Positions 1 to 8,401 of a stretch of DNA of 64,000 bases are shown here, one piece after another; position 1 is the stretch's first letter; each line of letters starts with the position of its first letter. The notes beneath the pieces were generated by a model that saw only the letters and a program-made list of their open reading frames with translations, did not search any database and was not told the origin of the DNA. Source of the DNA: Paracoccaceae bacterium (GTDB lineage: Bacteria; Pseudomonadota; Alphaproteobacteria; Rhodobacterales; Rhodobacteraceae); NCBI GenBank assembly GCA_030148005.1, contig JASBUI010000006.1, positions 157,009 to 221,008 on the forward strand, in the 5' to 3' direction. The translations under genes were made by a program, and so were the position numbers.

Positions 1-636
1 GGGGGCGAGCGGCGCCCCGGTGTTGTGCACCGGATCGACAAGGACACATCCGGGCTTTTGGTCGTGGCCAAATCGGACCGGGCGCATCACGGCCTTGCCG
101 AGCAGTTTGAGCGTCACACGGTCGAGCGGCGCTATCTGGCCCTGTGCCACGGCGCCCCGGACGCGGCCGATCCGCGCCTGCGCGGTGTGCGCGGTGTCAG
201 TTTTGAACCCGGCAACGTCATGAAGATCACAACCCAGCTTGCGCGCCACAAGAACGACCGCCAGCGCCAGGCGGTTCTGTTCTCTGGCGGGCGGCATGCG
301 GTAACGCGTGCGCGCAGGTTACAGACCTTTGGAACGCCGCCCACCGCCGCGCTTTTCGAGTGTTGGCTGGAAACAGGGCGCACCCATCAGATCCGGGTAC
401 ATCTTGCCCATGCCGGGCACGGCCTTATCGGCGATCAGACCTATGGCGGGCGGCGCAAACTGTCGGCCAAGGCGCTTGCGCCCTCTGCCATTGCTGCGGT
501 TTCTGCCTTTCCGCGACAGGCCCTGCACGCGGCGACACTGGGGTTTGTGCACCCTGTGAGCGGTGAGAAAATTCGCTTTGAAGCACCCCTGCCGCCAGAT
601 ATGGCCGATCTGGTTGCCGCCCTGCAGGTGAGCTGA
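1..636 (+). CDS. RluA-family rRNA pseudouridine synthase (5' end missing)
   Basis: The frame is already open at base 1, so the N-terminus, including any S4 domain, lies outside the window; 211 residues remain. The fragment opens with a GGERRPGVVHRIDKDTSG stretch. This is the catalytic loop of the RluA/RluC/RluD family, and Asp13 of the fragment is the expected nucleophile. The GRTHQIRVHLAHAGHGLIGD motif of the family follows near residue 120. Such enzymes isomerise specific uridines in 23S rRNA (or tRNA) in the cytoplasm. The stop is a TGA at 634-636, and rpoH follows on the same strand after 176 bases. Whether the target is the RluC, RluD or RluA site cannot be told from this part. The family call is firm; the position specificity is unknown. 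Confidence 0.93.
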   Translation, partial: GGERRPGVVHRIDKDTSGLLVVAKSDRAHHGLAEQFERHTVERRYLALCHGAPDAADPRLRGVRGVSFEPGNVMKITTQLARHKNDRQRQAVLFSGGRHAVTRARRLQTFGTPPTAALFECWLETGRTHQIRVHLAHAGHGLIGDQTYGGRRKLSAKALAPSAIAAVSAFPRQALHAATLGFVHPVSGEKIRFEAPLPPDMADLVAALQVS

Positions 637-735
637 CTGACACAATTGGAACTTCTGCGTGAAACGGGGCGTTGAGCTATGGAAAAATGCACAGCCTCTG
701 TTCATGCTGGGTTAAGAAACAGGCGCTATGTGGCA

Positions 736-764
736 CTTGAAGACGCAAATAACGCTACCTATAT
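736..764 (+). promoter_or_regulatory. Candidate heat-shock-type promoter of rpoH
   Basis: CTTGAA at 736-741 and CCTATAT at 758-764 are about 18 bases apart and lie 49 bases upstream of the rpoH start. Alphaproteobacterial RpoH promoters are described as CTTG and a CTATAT-like -10 with similar spacing, so this could be an autoregulatory promoter. The match is by eye, and a sigma70 promoter could also use this AT-rich segment. Confidence 0.4.
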
Positions 765-812
765 CCTCAATGTTAATACCCGTAACTTCGGGAAACTACC
801 AAGGGGGCAGCT

Positions 813-1709
813 ATGAGTAACTATAAAAACCTTCCCGTTCCGACCCCAGAAGGCGGCTTGAACCGCTATCTGCAGGAAATTCGCAAGTTCCCAATGCTGG
901 AGCCGGAAGAAGAGTACATGCTTGCCAAGCGCTGGGCCGAGAATGAGGACAGCGGTGCGGCGCATAAACTTGTGACCTCGCACCTTCGCCTGGCCGCCAA
1001 GATCGCCATGGGCTATCGGGGCTATGGTCTGCCGCAAGCAGAGGTCATCTCAGAAGCCAACGTCGGCCTGATGCAGGCGGTCAAAAAGTTTGACCCCGAA
1101 AAAGGCTTCAGACTTGCAACCTATGCCATGTGGTGGATCCGCGCCTCGATCCAGGAATATGTCCTGCGCTCGTGGAGCCTTGTGAAACTTGGAACAACTT
1201 CGGCCCAGAAGAAGCTGTTCTTCAACCTGCGCAAGGCCAAGGCCCGCATCGGCGCGCTGGAAGACGGCGATCTGCACCCCGACAACGTGGCGCGCATCGC
1301 CCATGACCTAAGCGTGACCGAAGAAGAAGTGGTGTCAATGAACCGGCGCATGTCGGGCGGGGATGCTTCCCTGAACGCTACGGTCAGCGCCGAGGGCGAA
1401 GGCACGATGCAGTGGCAGGACTGGCTTGAGGATGAGAACGCCGATCAGGCTGGCGACTATGAGGCTCGCGATGAGCTTGAGGTGCGCCGCGAACTTCTGA
1501 CAGAGGCGATGGATGTGCTGAATGAGCGTGAGCGCGACATCCTCATGAAGCGCCGTCTTCAGGATGAGCCGCTGACACTGGAAGAGCTGTCCGGCGAATA
1601 TGACGTCAGCCGCGAACGTATTCGCCAGATCGAGGTTCGCGCCTTTGAAAAGTTGCAAAAGCGCATGCGCGATCTTGCCAGCGAAAAGGGCATACTAGAG
1701 CACGCATGA
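813..1709 (+). CDS. rpoH: RNA polymerase sigma-32 factor RpoH
   Basis: This is the alternative sigma factor that directs RNA polymerase to heat-shock and stress promoters. The product is 298 residues, normal for RpoH. Region 2 spans about residues 50-120 and contains the YAMWWIRASIQEYVLRSW segment. The RpoH-specific box QKKLFFNLR lies at 132-140, which separates it from RpoD. A region 4 helix-turn-helix (VSRERIRQIE) is near 265-275. The ATG at 813 has AGGGGG about 8 bases upstream. Rhodobacterales often carry two RpoH paralogues (RpoHI and RpoHII), and I cannot say which one this is. A hairpin at 1739-1759 follows the gene and may double as its terminator. Confidence 0.96.
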   Translation: MSNYKNLPVPTPEGGLNRYLQEIRKFPMLEPEEEYMLAKRWAENEDSGAAHKLVTSHLRLAAKIAMGYRGYGLPQAEVISEANVGLMQAVKKFDPEKGFRLATYAMWWIRASIQEYVLRSWSLVKLGTTSAQKKLFFNLRKAKARIGALEDGDLHPDNVARIAHDLSVTEEEVVSMNRRMSGGDASLNATVSAEGEGTMQWQDWLEDENADQAGDYEARDELEVRRELLTEAMDVLNERERDILMKRRLQDEPLTLEELSGEYDVSRERIRQIEVRAFEKLQKRMRDLASEKGILEHA

Positions 1710-1738
1710 CGACTTGAACCGGCCGTCAAAATCAATAG

Positions 1739-1759
1739 CCTCCCTCTGACCGAGGGAGG
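1739..1759 (+). promoter_or_regulatory. Perfect hairpin that buries the next gene's Shine-Dalgarno
   Basis: CCTCCCTC at 1739-1746 pairs perfectly with GAGGGAGG at 1752-1759 around a 5-base loop. The 3' arm contains the GGGAGG that should act as Shine-Dalgarno for the ATG at 1767. The fold may terminate rpoH transcription weakly (it is followed by TTACTT) or mask translation of the dehydrogenase gene. Confidence 0.6.
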
Positions 1760-1766
1760 TTACTTC

Positions 1767-2735
1767 ATGTCAGAACCAGTCAGATGGGGCATCTTGGGCG
1801 CGGCCAATTTTGCCCGCCGGCACATGGCCCCCGCCATTCATGCCGCAGAAGGGGCAGAATTTACCGCCCTTGCGACCGGATCACCCGAAAAGGCCGCTTA
1901 TTTTCAATCCTTTGCGCCGGGGTTGAAGGTTCACGGCACCTATGACGCACTTTTGGCCGACCCTTCGGTTGAGGCCGTCTATATCCCCCTTCCCAACCAT
2001 CTTCATGTCGAATGGGCCAAAAAGGCGCTGCAGGCGGGCAAGCATGTCCTTTGCGAAAAGCCGATGGCGATGAAGGCCGAAGAGTTCGACGACCTGATCG
2101 CGCTGCGTGATGAAACCGGGCTGCTTGCGGCAGAGGCCTATATGATCGTCCACCACCCGCAATGGCAGCGCGCCCGCGAACTGGTGCAGGGCGGCGCCAT
2201 CGGCAAGCTGATCCATGTTGAAGGCGTGTTCACCTACAACAACGCCGAGGATAAGGCGAACATTCGCAACGACCCGGCAAAGGGCGGCGGCGGCATCCCC
2301 GACATTGGCGTCTACACCTATGGGGCGACGCGGTTTGTGACGGGTCAGGAACCACAGGAAATCACCCATGCCGACATTACCTGGGACAACGGCGTTGATG
2401 TCATTGCAAGGGTTTCGGCGCGGTTCTCGTCCTTCAGCGCCCATTGGCTGAACTCGATGCGCATGCACCCCATTCAGGACATGACCTTTCACGGTGACAC
2501 CGGGCTCTTGCGCCTGACGGCCCCGTTCAACCCGCAGGTTTTCGGCGAAGCCCGGATCGAGCTGATGAGCGATGGAAAAAGTGTGGTGGAACGTTTTCCG
2601 GCGGCCAATCACTACAAGCTTCAGGTCGAAGCTTTCGGCCGTTCGGTGCGCGGCGGCGCGCCTTACCCTTGCCCACTAGAGTTCTCGCGCGGCACGCAAG
2701 CGATGATCGACATGGTTTTTGAGGCGGCCGGTTGA
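1767..2735 (+). CDS. Gfo/Idh/MocA-family NAD(P)-dependent oxidoreductase
   Basis: The 322-residue product begins with a Rossmann dinucleotide-binding motif (GILGAANFARRH, residues 8-19). The CEKPMAM motif near residue 95 carries the family's conserved catalytic lysine. A GGGGIPDIGVY stretch near 175 belongs to the C-terminal substrate domain. The family oxidises or reduces sugars, sugar acids and inositols in the cytosol; the closest feel is to xylose/glucose-type dehydrogenases, but the substrate cannot be read from sequence. The stop codon overlaps the TTG start of the next gene by 4 bases (TTGA), suggesting translational coupling with the two capsule-like genes. A polysaccharide precursor sugar is therefore a possible substrate. 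Confidence 0.88.
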   Translation: MSEPVRWGILGAANFARRHMAPAIHAAEGAEFTALATGSPEKAAYFQSFAPGLKVHGTYDALLADPSVEAVYIPLPNHLHVEWAKKALQAGKHVLCEKPMAMKAEEFDDLIALRDETGLLAAEAYMIVHHPQWQRARELVQGGAIGKLIHVEGVFTYNNAEDKANIRNDPAKGGGGIPDIGVYTYGATRFVTGQEPQEITHADITWDNGVDVIARVSARFSSFSAHWLNSMRMHPIQDMTFHGDTGLLRLTAPFNPQVFGEARIELMSDGKSVVERFPAANHYKLQVEAFGRSVRGGAPYPCPLEFSRGTQAMIDMVFEAAG

Positions 2736-3670
2736 CCGAATTCACCTTCCATCTACCGCCCTCGGCCCTTGCAGGCAACGGCGCGGGGATGAAACCGTTT
2801 TACAAGACGCTTACGTGCGGTCTGGCCGATGCTGGCCACAGCGTCGATCTTGTTGAGCATGATCGCGAAACTGCCCTTGATCTGACCGAGGCCGGTGATC
2901 GCTTTCACATCTTCGACCACGGCCAGATCCGTCACCCGCGCGCACTGAACGCCGGGATCGCCTATGTCTATCCGTTCTGGAACCTTGACCCTTGGGGGAT
3001 CCGGGCCTTTTCGTCCATTGCCGCCAAAAAGTTTGACCCGGCCCTTGTTCCGCGCAAGCCTGCGGTTGAGTTTTTCGGGCGCCTTCAGCACCGGCTGGTC
3101 AAGAAACGCGCCTCTAGGTACCCTCAGCCGCCAGAGCACGCCCGCGATCTGCCCAAGGACGCGATCGCCATCTTCCTGCAAAGCGAGTTTCACCGCGATG
3201 TCGGAGAGACCTGTTACCTTGAGCGCGCAGAGATGGTTCAAGCGGTGCTTGAGGCCGCAGGCGATCAGCCCGTCGTCATCAAACCGCATCCGCGTGATCT
3301 GGAACCTCAGACCTACGGGTGGCTGGAAACGCTGCTTGTGGAATGGCCCAACCTGACGGTCACCGATGCCAACATCCATGACGTGCTGGCCAGCGCGGCA
3401 AAGGTCGTCACGATCAACTCTGCCGTCGGGATCGAGGCGCAACTGCACCGCGTTCCGGTCATTCTTTGCGGGCACGCCGATTTCCTGCATGTCTGCCACA
3501 CCGCCAAGGACACCAAATCACTGACCGAACTAGTTGGTGCCGATATGGGGCCACAGCCGGTCGAGGCATTTCTTTACTGGTATTTCAAAGAAAACTGCCT
3601 TGCCGCAGGTGATCCCGATCTTTTGCAGGCTTTTCTGGACCGGGTGGCGCAAACCGGCTTTGCGCGGTAA
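2732..3670 (+). CDS. Capsule polysaccharide biosynthesis-like protein, copy 1
   Basis: The 312-residue product starts at a TTG that overlaps the previous stop. It lacks a signal peptide or membrane segments. A KPHPRD motif near residue 187 and a later DANIHDVLASAAKVVTINSA region near 210-230 match the pattern of capsule_synth/KpsC-like and other GT-B-fold transferases, where a His-Pro pair and a serine-rich nucleotide loop recur. The next gene is a diverged tandem paralogue sharing both motifs and the YWYFKE/YWFLKE C-terminal segment. The likely role is transfer of a sugar, possibly Kdo-like, to a surface glycan, but no export or polymerisation genes lie nearby. An internal ATG at 2789 is an alternative start. 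Confidence 0.65.
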   Translation: MTEFTFHLPPSALAGNGAGMKPFYKTLTCGLADAGHSVDLVEHDRETALDLTEAGDRFHIFDHGQIRHPRALNAGIAYVYPFWNLDPWGIRAFSSIAAKKFDPALVPRKPAVEFFGRLQHRLVKKRASRYPQPPEHARDLPKDAIAIFLQSEFHRDVGETCYLERAEMVQAVLEAAGDQPVVIKPHPRDLEPQTYGWLETLLVEWPNLTVTDANIHDVLASAAKVVTINSAVGIEAQLHRVPVILCGHADFLHVCHTAKDTKSLTELVGADMGPQPVEAFLYWYFKENCLAAGDPDLLQAFLDRVAQTGFAR

Positions 3671-3710
3671 CATTGCCCAAAGCAACAAGACACGCAGCGG
3701 GCAGGACGAA

Positions 3711-4691
3711 ATGGCAGGCGAGGTGATCTTTCACATCCCCGAGCATATGCGGCGAAACTTTTCGCGCCGAACCAAGAAACATTTCTACAAGCGCCTTTGG
3801 GACGATCTGAACAAATGCGGCGTTACCGTTCAGATCCGCAACTACGAAGAACGCCACTACCGCCGGATTGATCCCGCGGACGGCGACCTGCACTTTGTCA
3901 ACAACGGCAACCTTGTTCAGCCAAATGTCCTGAACACCGCCATCGCCTATCTAGACCGATTTTGGCAGGTCGATGCGAAGGGTGTGCTTTGTGACAGCTC
4001 CATCGCCGAGATGGAGTTTGACCCCAAGCGGATCAGCGGGCCAGCCTCTTGGAAGTTCTTTCAAACCCTGCGCGAAGACTACGCCCAAGCGCGCAACTCG
4101 CGGTATCAACAGCCGCGCGATGTGCAACAAATTCAGCCCGGCGTCATCGCGGTCTTTCTTCAGGGCGATAGCCACCTGACCGACCGCGCCCGCCGCTGGT
4201 CCACGCCGGACATGATCCGGTCCGTCGCCCAAGGGGCAGGCGACCGCCCGATTGTCGTCAAACCCCACCCGCTGAAAGTGGCGCCCGAAGACTTACTGGC
4301 CGTGCATGACCTTGCCGCTTCTGGCGTTGATATCACCCTCACAGAGGCGAATGTGCACGATATTCTGGCGCAGGCATCGGCGACGGTTTCCATCGGCTCT
4401 GCCTGCTCGTTCGAGGGCTTTCTGCATAAGAAACCCGCAATCCTTTACGGGCGCAGTGACTTTCATCACTTCGCCGAAACGGTGTCGAATCTGGACGGCT
4501 TCGCCGAGGCTTTTGAGCGCGCCCAGACGCGCAAGCGCGGTTATTCGCGCTATGTCTACTGGTTTCTCAAAGAGCACTGCATCTGGACGCAAAGCCGCTT
4601 TTTCTTTGGCAAGGTAAAGCAGCGCATGATCGCCCAAGGGTTTGATCCCGAAAGGCTTATCCCCGCCAAGGCAGGCTCGACCGCGCGCTGA
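3711..4691 (+). CDS. Capsule polysaccharide biosynthesis-like protein, copy 2
   Basis: This 326-residue paralogue of the preceding gene starts 40 bases after it, at an ATG with a weak AGGA upstream. It shares the KPHPLK motif, the EANVHDILAQASATVSIGSA segment, and a terminal YWFLKEHC stretch. Its N-terminus (FHIPEHMRRNFSRRTKKHFYKRL) aligns in position with FHLPPSALAGNGAGMKPFYKTL of copy 1. The open frame extends further upstream into copy 1, but that part lacks any family similarity, so the later start is preferred. It is cytosolic, with no membrane segment. Function is inferred as a glycosyltransferase-like enzyme acting with copy 1. Only 5 bases separate its stop from that of the convergent pepF. 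Confidence 0.65.
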   Translation: MAGEVIFHIPEHMRRNFSRRTKKHFYKRLWDDLNKCGVTVQIRNYEERHYRRIDPADGDLHFVNNGNLVQPNVLNTAIAYLDRFWQVDAKGVLCDSSIAEMEFDPKRISGPASWKFFQTLREDYAQARNSRYQQPRDVQQIQPGVIAVFLQGDSHLTDRARRWSTPDMIRSVAQGAGDRPIVVKPHPLKVAPEDLLAVHDLAASGVDITLTEANVHDILAQASATVSIGSACSFEGFLHKKPAILYGRSDFHHFAETVSNLDGFAEAFERAQTRKRGYSRYVYWFLKEHCIWTQSRFFFGKVKQRMIAQGFDPERLIPAKAGSTAR

Positions 4692-4696
4692 GGCGC

Positions 4697-6517
4697 CTAT
4701 TCCTCCATCGCTTCCAACTCGTCGATCATGCCAGAGATCATCGACAGGCCCTTGTCCCAGAACTTGGGGTCCGAAGCATCAAGGCCAAAGGGTGCCAAAA
4801 GCTCTTTGTGGTGCTTTGAGCCACCGGCCTTGAGCATCTCGAAATACTTGGCCTGAAAGTCACCGCCGCTTTCCTCGTAAACCGCGTAAAGCGCGTTCAC
4901 GAGGCCATCGCCAAAGGCGTAGGCGTAGACATAAAAGGGCGAATGCACGAAATGCGGGATATAGGCCCAGAAGGTTTCATAGCCTTCGGCAAAGTCAAAG
5001 ACCGGCCCCAGACTTTCGGCCTGAACCGACATCCAAAGCGCGTTTATGTCATCCGGCGTCAATTCGCCATTTGATCGCGCCTCATGCAGTTTGCACTCAA
5101 AATCATAGAACGCGATCTGGCGAACGACCGTGTTGATCATATCCTCGACCTTACCGGCCAGAAGGACCTTGCGCTCGGCCTTGCTTTGCGCCCCTGAAAG
5201 CAGCTTGCGGAACGTCAGCATCTCGCCAAAGACACTTGCGGTTTCAGCAAGCGTAAGGGGCGTCGATGACAAAAGCTCTCCTTGCCCCGCGGCCAGCACC
5301 TGATGCACGCCGTGGCCCAGCTCATGCGCCAGCGTCATGACATCGCGTGGTTTGCCCAAGTAGTTCAGCATCACGTAAGGATGCACATCCGTAACGGTCG
5401 GATGGGCAAAGGCCCCCGGCGCCTTGCCCGGCTTTACGCCCGCATCGATCCAGCCCTTCTTGAAAAAGGGCTCGGCAATCTCGGCCATGCGCGGTGAGAA
5501 CTCGGCATAGGCTTCCATCACGGTTTTCTCGGCCGTTTCCCAATCGACGATCTTGGTGTCTTCGATAGGCAGGGGTGCATTGCGATCCCAGACCTCCATC
5601 CGGTCAAGCCCAAGCCATTTCGCCTTAAGCGCGTAGTAGCGATGCGAAAGCTTGGGGTAGGCGGCCACGACTGCATTGCGCAGCGCCTCGACGACCTCAG
5701 GCTCTACATGGTTGGACAAATGCCGCCCCGTCTGCGGCGTCGGCATGCCGCGCCAGCGGTCCTCGATCTCTTTCTCTTTGGCCAAAGTGTTGTGAACACG
5801 AGAGAATATCTTGATGTTCTCACCAAAGACGCGAGCCAACTCACGCGTCGCCGCCTCGCGCCGCGCGCGGTCCTGCTCGGCCAGAAGGTTAAGAGTGCCC
5901 TCGATGTTCAGCTCTTCGCCATCAACGTCAAAGGTCAGCCCGGCGATTGTTTCATCAAAAAGTCGGTTCCAGGCCGCTGCGCCTACTGTCGACTGATCGT
6001 GCAGGAACTTCTCCAACTCGTCGGACAGCTGATAGGGTTTCATCGCGCGCAGCCGCTCGAATATCGGCTTGAACCGCGCAAGTTCTGCGTTCTCGGCCAG
6101 CAGCTTTGCCAGATGGTCATCATCCAGCCGGTTAAGTTCCAGCGTGTAAAAGACCAGAGGGGTTGTGTAGCTGGTGATCTTGTCCTGGGCGTCGGCCATG
6201 AACTTGGCCCGGTCTGCATCTACCGTGTTCTGGTAATAGCGAAGCCCCGCAAAGGACATGATCCGCCCGGCAACAACATCGATCCGCTCATACCGCAGGA
6301 CACAGTCCAGCATGCCTTGGGCGTCGAGCGAGGCAAGCTTGCCTTCGAAATCGGCTGCAAAATCGGCGCAGGCCTTTTCCAGCCAGTCGACATCACGTTT
6401 GAACTCGGGCGCGTCCTGCGACGTATAAAGATCGCGCAGGTCCCATTCGGGAAGATTGCCGAGGTCCTTGCCCCCGCTTTGGTGTGCATCGAAGGTCAAG
6501 CGGGGAGTGAATGTCAT
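4697..6517 (-). CDS. pepF: Oligoendopeptidase F (M3 family)
   Basis: A zinc metallopeptidase that cleaves short peptides in the cytosol. The zinc-binding HELGHGVHQ motif lies near residue 398, with the downstream glutamate expected in the segment ETASVFGEML. The size (606 residues from this start) fits bacterial PepF. I prefer the ATG at 6517, because GAGG lies 6 bases upstream of it; an ATG four codons earlier (6529) is possible but has no good Shine-Dalgarno. The gene is convergent with the capsule-like pair and divergent from the aldolase gene. Nothing in the flanks points to a specific substrate. Confidence 0.94.
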   Translation of the reverse strand: MTFTPRLTFDAHQSGGKDLGNLPEWDLRDLYTSQDAPEFKRDVDWLEKACADFAADFEGKLASLDAQGMLDCVLRYERIDVVAGRIMSFAGLRYYQNTVDADRAKFMADAQDKITSYTTPLVFYTLELNRLDDDHLAKLLAENAELARFKPIFERLRAMKPYQLSDELEKFLHDQSTVGAAAWNRLFDETIAGLTFDVDGEELNIEGTLNLLAEQDRARREAATRELARVFGENIKIFSRVHNTLAKEKEIEDRWRGMPTPQTGRHLSNHVEPEVVEALRNAVVAAYPKLSHRYYALKAKWLGLDRMEVWDRNAPLPIEDTKIVDWETAEKTVMEAYAEFSPRMAEIAEPFFKKGWIDAGVKPGKAPGAFAHPTVTDVHPYVMLNYLGKPRDVMTLAHELGHGVHQVLAAGQGELLSSTPLTLAETASVFGEMLTFRKLLSGAQSKAERKVLLAGKVEDMINTVVRQIAFYDFECKLHEARSNGELTPDDINALWMSVQAESLGPVFDFAEGYETFWAYIPHFVHSPFYVYAYAFGDGLVNALYAVYEESGGDFQAKYFEMLKAGGSKHHKELLAPFGLDASDPKFWDKGLSMISGMIDELEAMEE

Positions 6518-6582
6518 TGGCGGCCTCATGTTTCAACTATCGCTTAACCTATGAAGGGATGCGCCGGGTTGAAAGGGCCCGC

Positions 6583-6618
6583 CCGCCTTCGGCGAGGATA
6601 TTTTTGCCACAAAGAAGC
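6583..6618 (+). repeat. Dispersed intergenic repeat, copy A
   Basis: A small stem (CGCC-TTC-GGCG, 6584-6594) is followed by AGGATATTTTTGCCACAAAG. Nearly the same string occurs at 26969-27005. Both copies lie between genes. I recall similar GGATATTT-tailed elements in many roseobacter intergenic regions, but this needs a genome search. Confidence 0.55.
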
Positions 6619-6698
6619 AGATGGCGGCGCCCCATGTAGACGTTGCAATTCCTCTCTGGCCCCTTAGCCTGACATGGAACGCAAGAAAGGGTCGCGCG

Positions 6699-7469
6699 AT
6701 GAGCTTTCGACAATCAATGCTGTCAGGCAAGATGCTGGCGGGCACTTTCGTCAAGACGCCTTCGATCGAGGTGATCGAGCTTTTGGCGCTTGCAGGTCTC
6801 GATTTCATTTGTCTGGACGCCGAGCACGCGCCGTTTGACCGCGGCCGGATGGACGGATGCCTTGCCATGGCGCGGGCGCTGAAGCTGCCGGCGCTGGTGC
6901 GCGTTGGCGCTGGAACGCCGCAGGACATTCTTCAGGCGCTGGACAGCGGCGCGGTCGGCGTCGTGGTGCCGCATGTCGATAGCGTTGAAAAGGCCGAGGA
7001 TGTATCGCGCAGCGGCCGTTTCGGCCTTGGCGGTCGCGGCTATGCCGGATCGACCCGCTGGGCCGGGTTCACGACCCGCAGCATGGAAGAATTGCTGCGC
7101 GCATCGAAAGAAGAGACGGTAATCATTGCCCAGATCGAAGAGCCTGCCGGTGTGCAGGTTGCAGGTAAGATCGCGGCGCTGCCCGGAATTGACGGGTTGT
7201 TTCTGGGGCCGGCGGATCTGTCGGTGGGCTATGGCCGATCGGACCTCTCTTCAGAGGATCTGACCTTGGCGCTGGAGGTTGTTGGCAAGGCTGCCCGCGC
7301 GGCGGGAAAGGCCTATGTGACCTTTGTTCCCGATGCCGCAAAGGCCGCCGAATGGGCGAAATACGGAGTGAACATGTTCTTTGTCGCCTCCGAGCAGTCG
7401 TGGATCATGCAGGGCGCGGCGCGCGAGGTCAGCGGCATTCGCGCCTTGGGTGCGCGCCAAGACCCCTAG
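6699..7469 (+). CDS. HpcH/HpaI-type class II aldolase
   Basis: The 256-residue product is a full-length HpcH/HpaI family TIM-barrel. These enzymes make or cleave 2-keto-acid aldols (for example 4-hydroxy-2-oxoheptanedioate or 2-keto-3-deoxy acids) with a divalent metal. The LDAEHAPFDR segment near residue 40 contains the catalytic histidine region. The metal ligands fit the QIEEPAG segment (about residue 145) and the GLFLGPADLSVGYG segment (about 170-183). The frame is open further upstream, but the ATG at 6699 has GAAAGG about 9 bases before it and starts the family-like sequence. The 3' end overlaps the convergent hydrolase by 4 bases. The physiological substrate is unknown. Confidence 0.9.
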   Translation: MSFRQSMLSGKMLAGTFVKTPSIEVIELLALAGLDFICLDAEHAPFDRGRMDGCLAMARALKLPALVRVGAGTPQDILQALDSGAVGVVVPHVDSVEKAEDVSRSGRFGLGGRGYAGSTRWAGFTTRSMEELLRASKEETVIIAQIEEPAGVQVAGKIAALPGIDGLFLGPADLSVGYGRSDLSSEDLTLALEVVGKAARAAGKAYVTFVPDAAKAAEWAKYGVNMFFVASEQSWIMQGAAREVSGIRALGARQDP

Positions 7470-8398
7470 CGGTTTGCGTCAAAAAGCGCACAGACCTTGT
7501 CAAAGAACGCATCGCGCGTCTTCTCGTTCTCCATCATGATCTCATGCTCTGCCCCGTCAAACAGCTCTAGCGCGCCGTCTTTCCATCTTTGCATCCGCTC
7601 GTGGATGGCCGAGGGATCGACGATGCGTTCCTGGCTGCCAAGCCCTGTGATCGTTGCTATCGCCGGGCTGGGTGTGCGGGCCAGATGCCGCGCCTCATTC
7701 AAGGCTTCGTTCAGCCACTGAAGGCTTGGCCCCCCAAGCGCAAGTTCGGGGTGCGCCGTGATCTGGGCATTCATGTAACCGAACATCTCGGGGTCGGTTG
7801 TCAGGGTGTTGTCCTCGTAAGGTGAGGCCGCGACATAGGTTTCGGCCTGCGTGCCCGGCGATCTTGTGTGTCCAAGCCCAAGTTTGCGACCGACCGCTGC
7901 CAGAGCCCAGACAAACGGGCGCAAAGCAGGGGAAAAGAGGATGCCCCACATCGGCGCCGAAAAGGCCGCCGCCTTGACATCAAGCCCTTCGTTCAGGGCG
8001 CGAAGCCCGATGGCGCCGCCCATCGAGTGCGCCAAAAGGAAATAGGGGCGCGGCAGGTCAATTTCGGCTGCGGCCTTCAACGCGGCCTGCACGTCCAGTT
8101 GATAGTCCTTGAAGGATCTGACATGGCCCGTGGAGGGATCGTCGAGCAAACGGTCGGCAAGACCCTGTCCGCGCCAATCGATTGCCAGCGTTGCATAGCC
8201 GCGCTTGCGCAGATCCTCGGCAGCGCGGCCATATTTCTCAATGTATTCAGTGCGCCCGGGAAACAGAAGGACCGTGCCCTTGGTTCCTTCGGGCCAAACG
8301 CCGATACGCAGCCGAACACCATCAGAGGCCGTCAGCCAGCGGGCATACCCCCCCGGCGGGCCATCGGCCACTTCGCTGTATAAGGGCGCTGCAAGCAT
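7466..8398 (-). CDS. Alpha/beta hydrolase, lysophospholipase-like (PldB group)
   Basis: The 310-residue product has the alpha/beta-hydrolase pattern. The nucleophile serine sits in AHSMGG (near residue 125), the acid is likely the Asp in GSQERIVD (near 265), and the histidine is in GAEHEIMME (near 290). The SMGG elbow and overall layout resemble monoacylglycerol lipase and lysophospholipase L2. No signal peptide is visible, so it is probably cytosolic or membrane-associated. It starts 3 bases after the stop of the SCP2-like gene, forming a two-gene operon. That pairing is compatible with lipid handling, but this is an inference. Confidence 0.88.
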   Translation of the reverse strand: MLAAPLYSEVADGPPGGYARWLTASDGVRLRIGVWPEGTKGTVLLFPGRTEYIEKYGRAAEDLRKRGYATLAIDWRGQGLADRLLDDPSTGHVRSFKDYQLDVQAALKAAAEIDLPRPYFLLAHSMGGAIGLRALNEGLDVKAAAFSAPMWGILFSPALRPFVWALAAVGRKLGLGHTRSPGTQAETYVAASPYEDNTLTTDPEMFGYMNAQITAHPELALGGPSLQWLNEALNEARHLARTPSPAIATITGLGSQERIVDPSAIHERMQRWKDGALELFDGAEHEIMMENEKTRDAFFDKVCALFDANR

Positions 8399-8401
8399 GG
8401 A

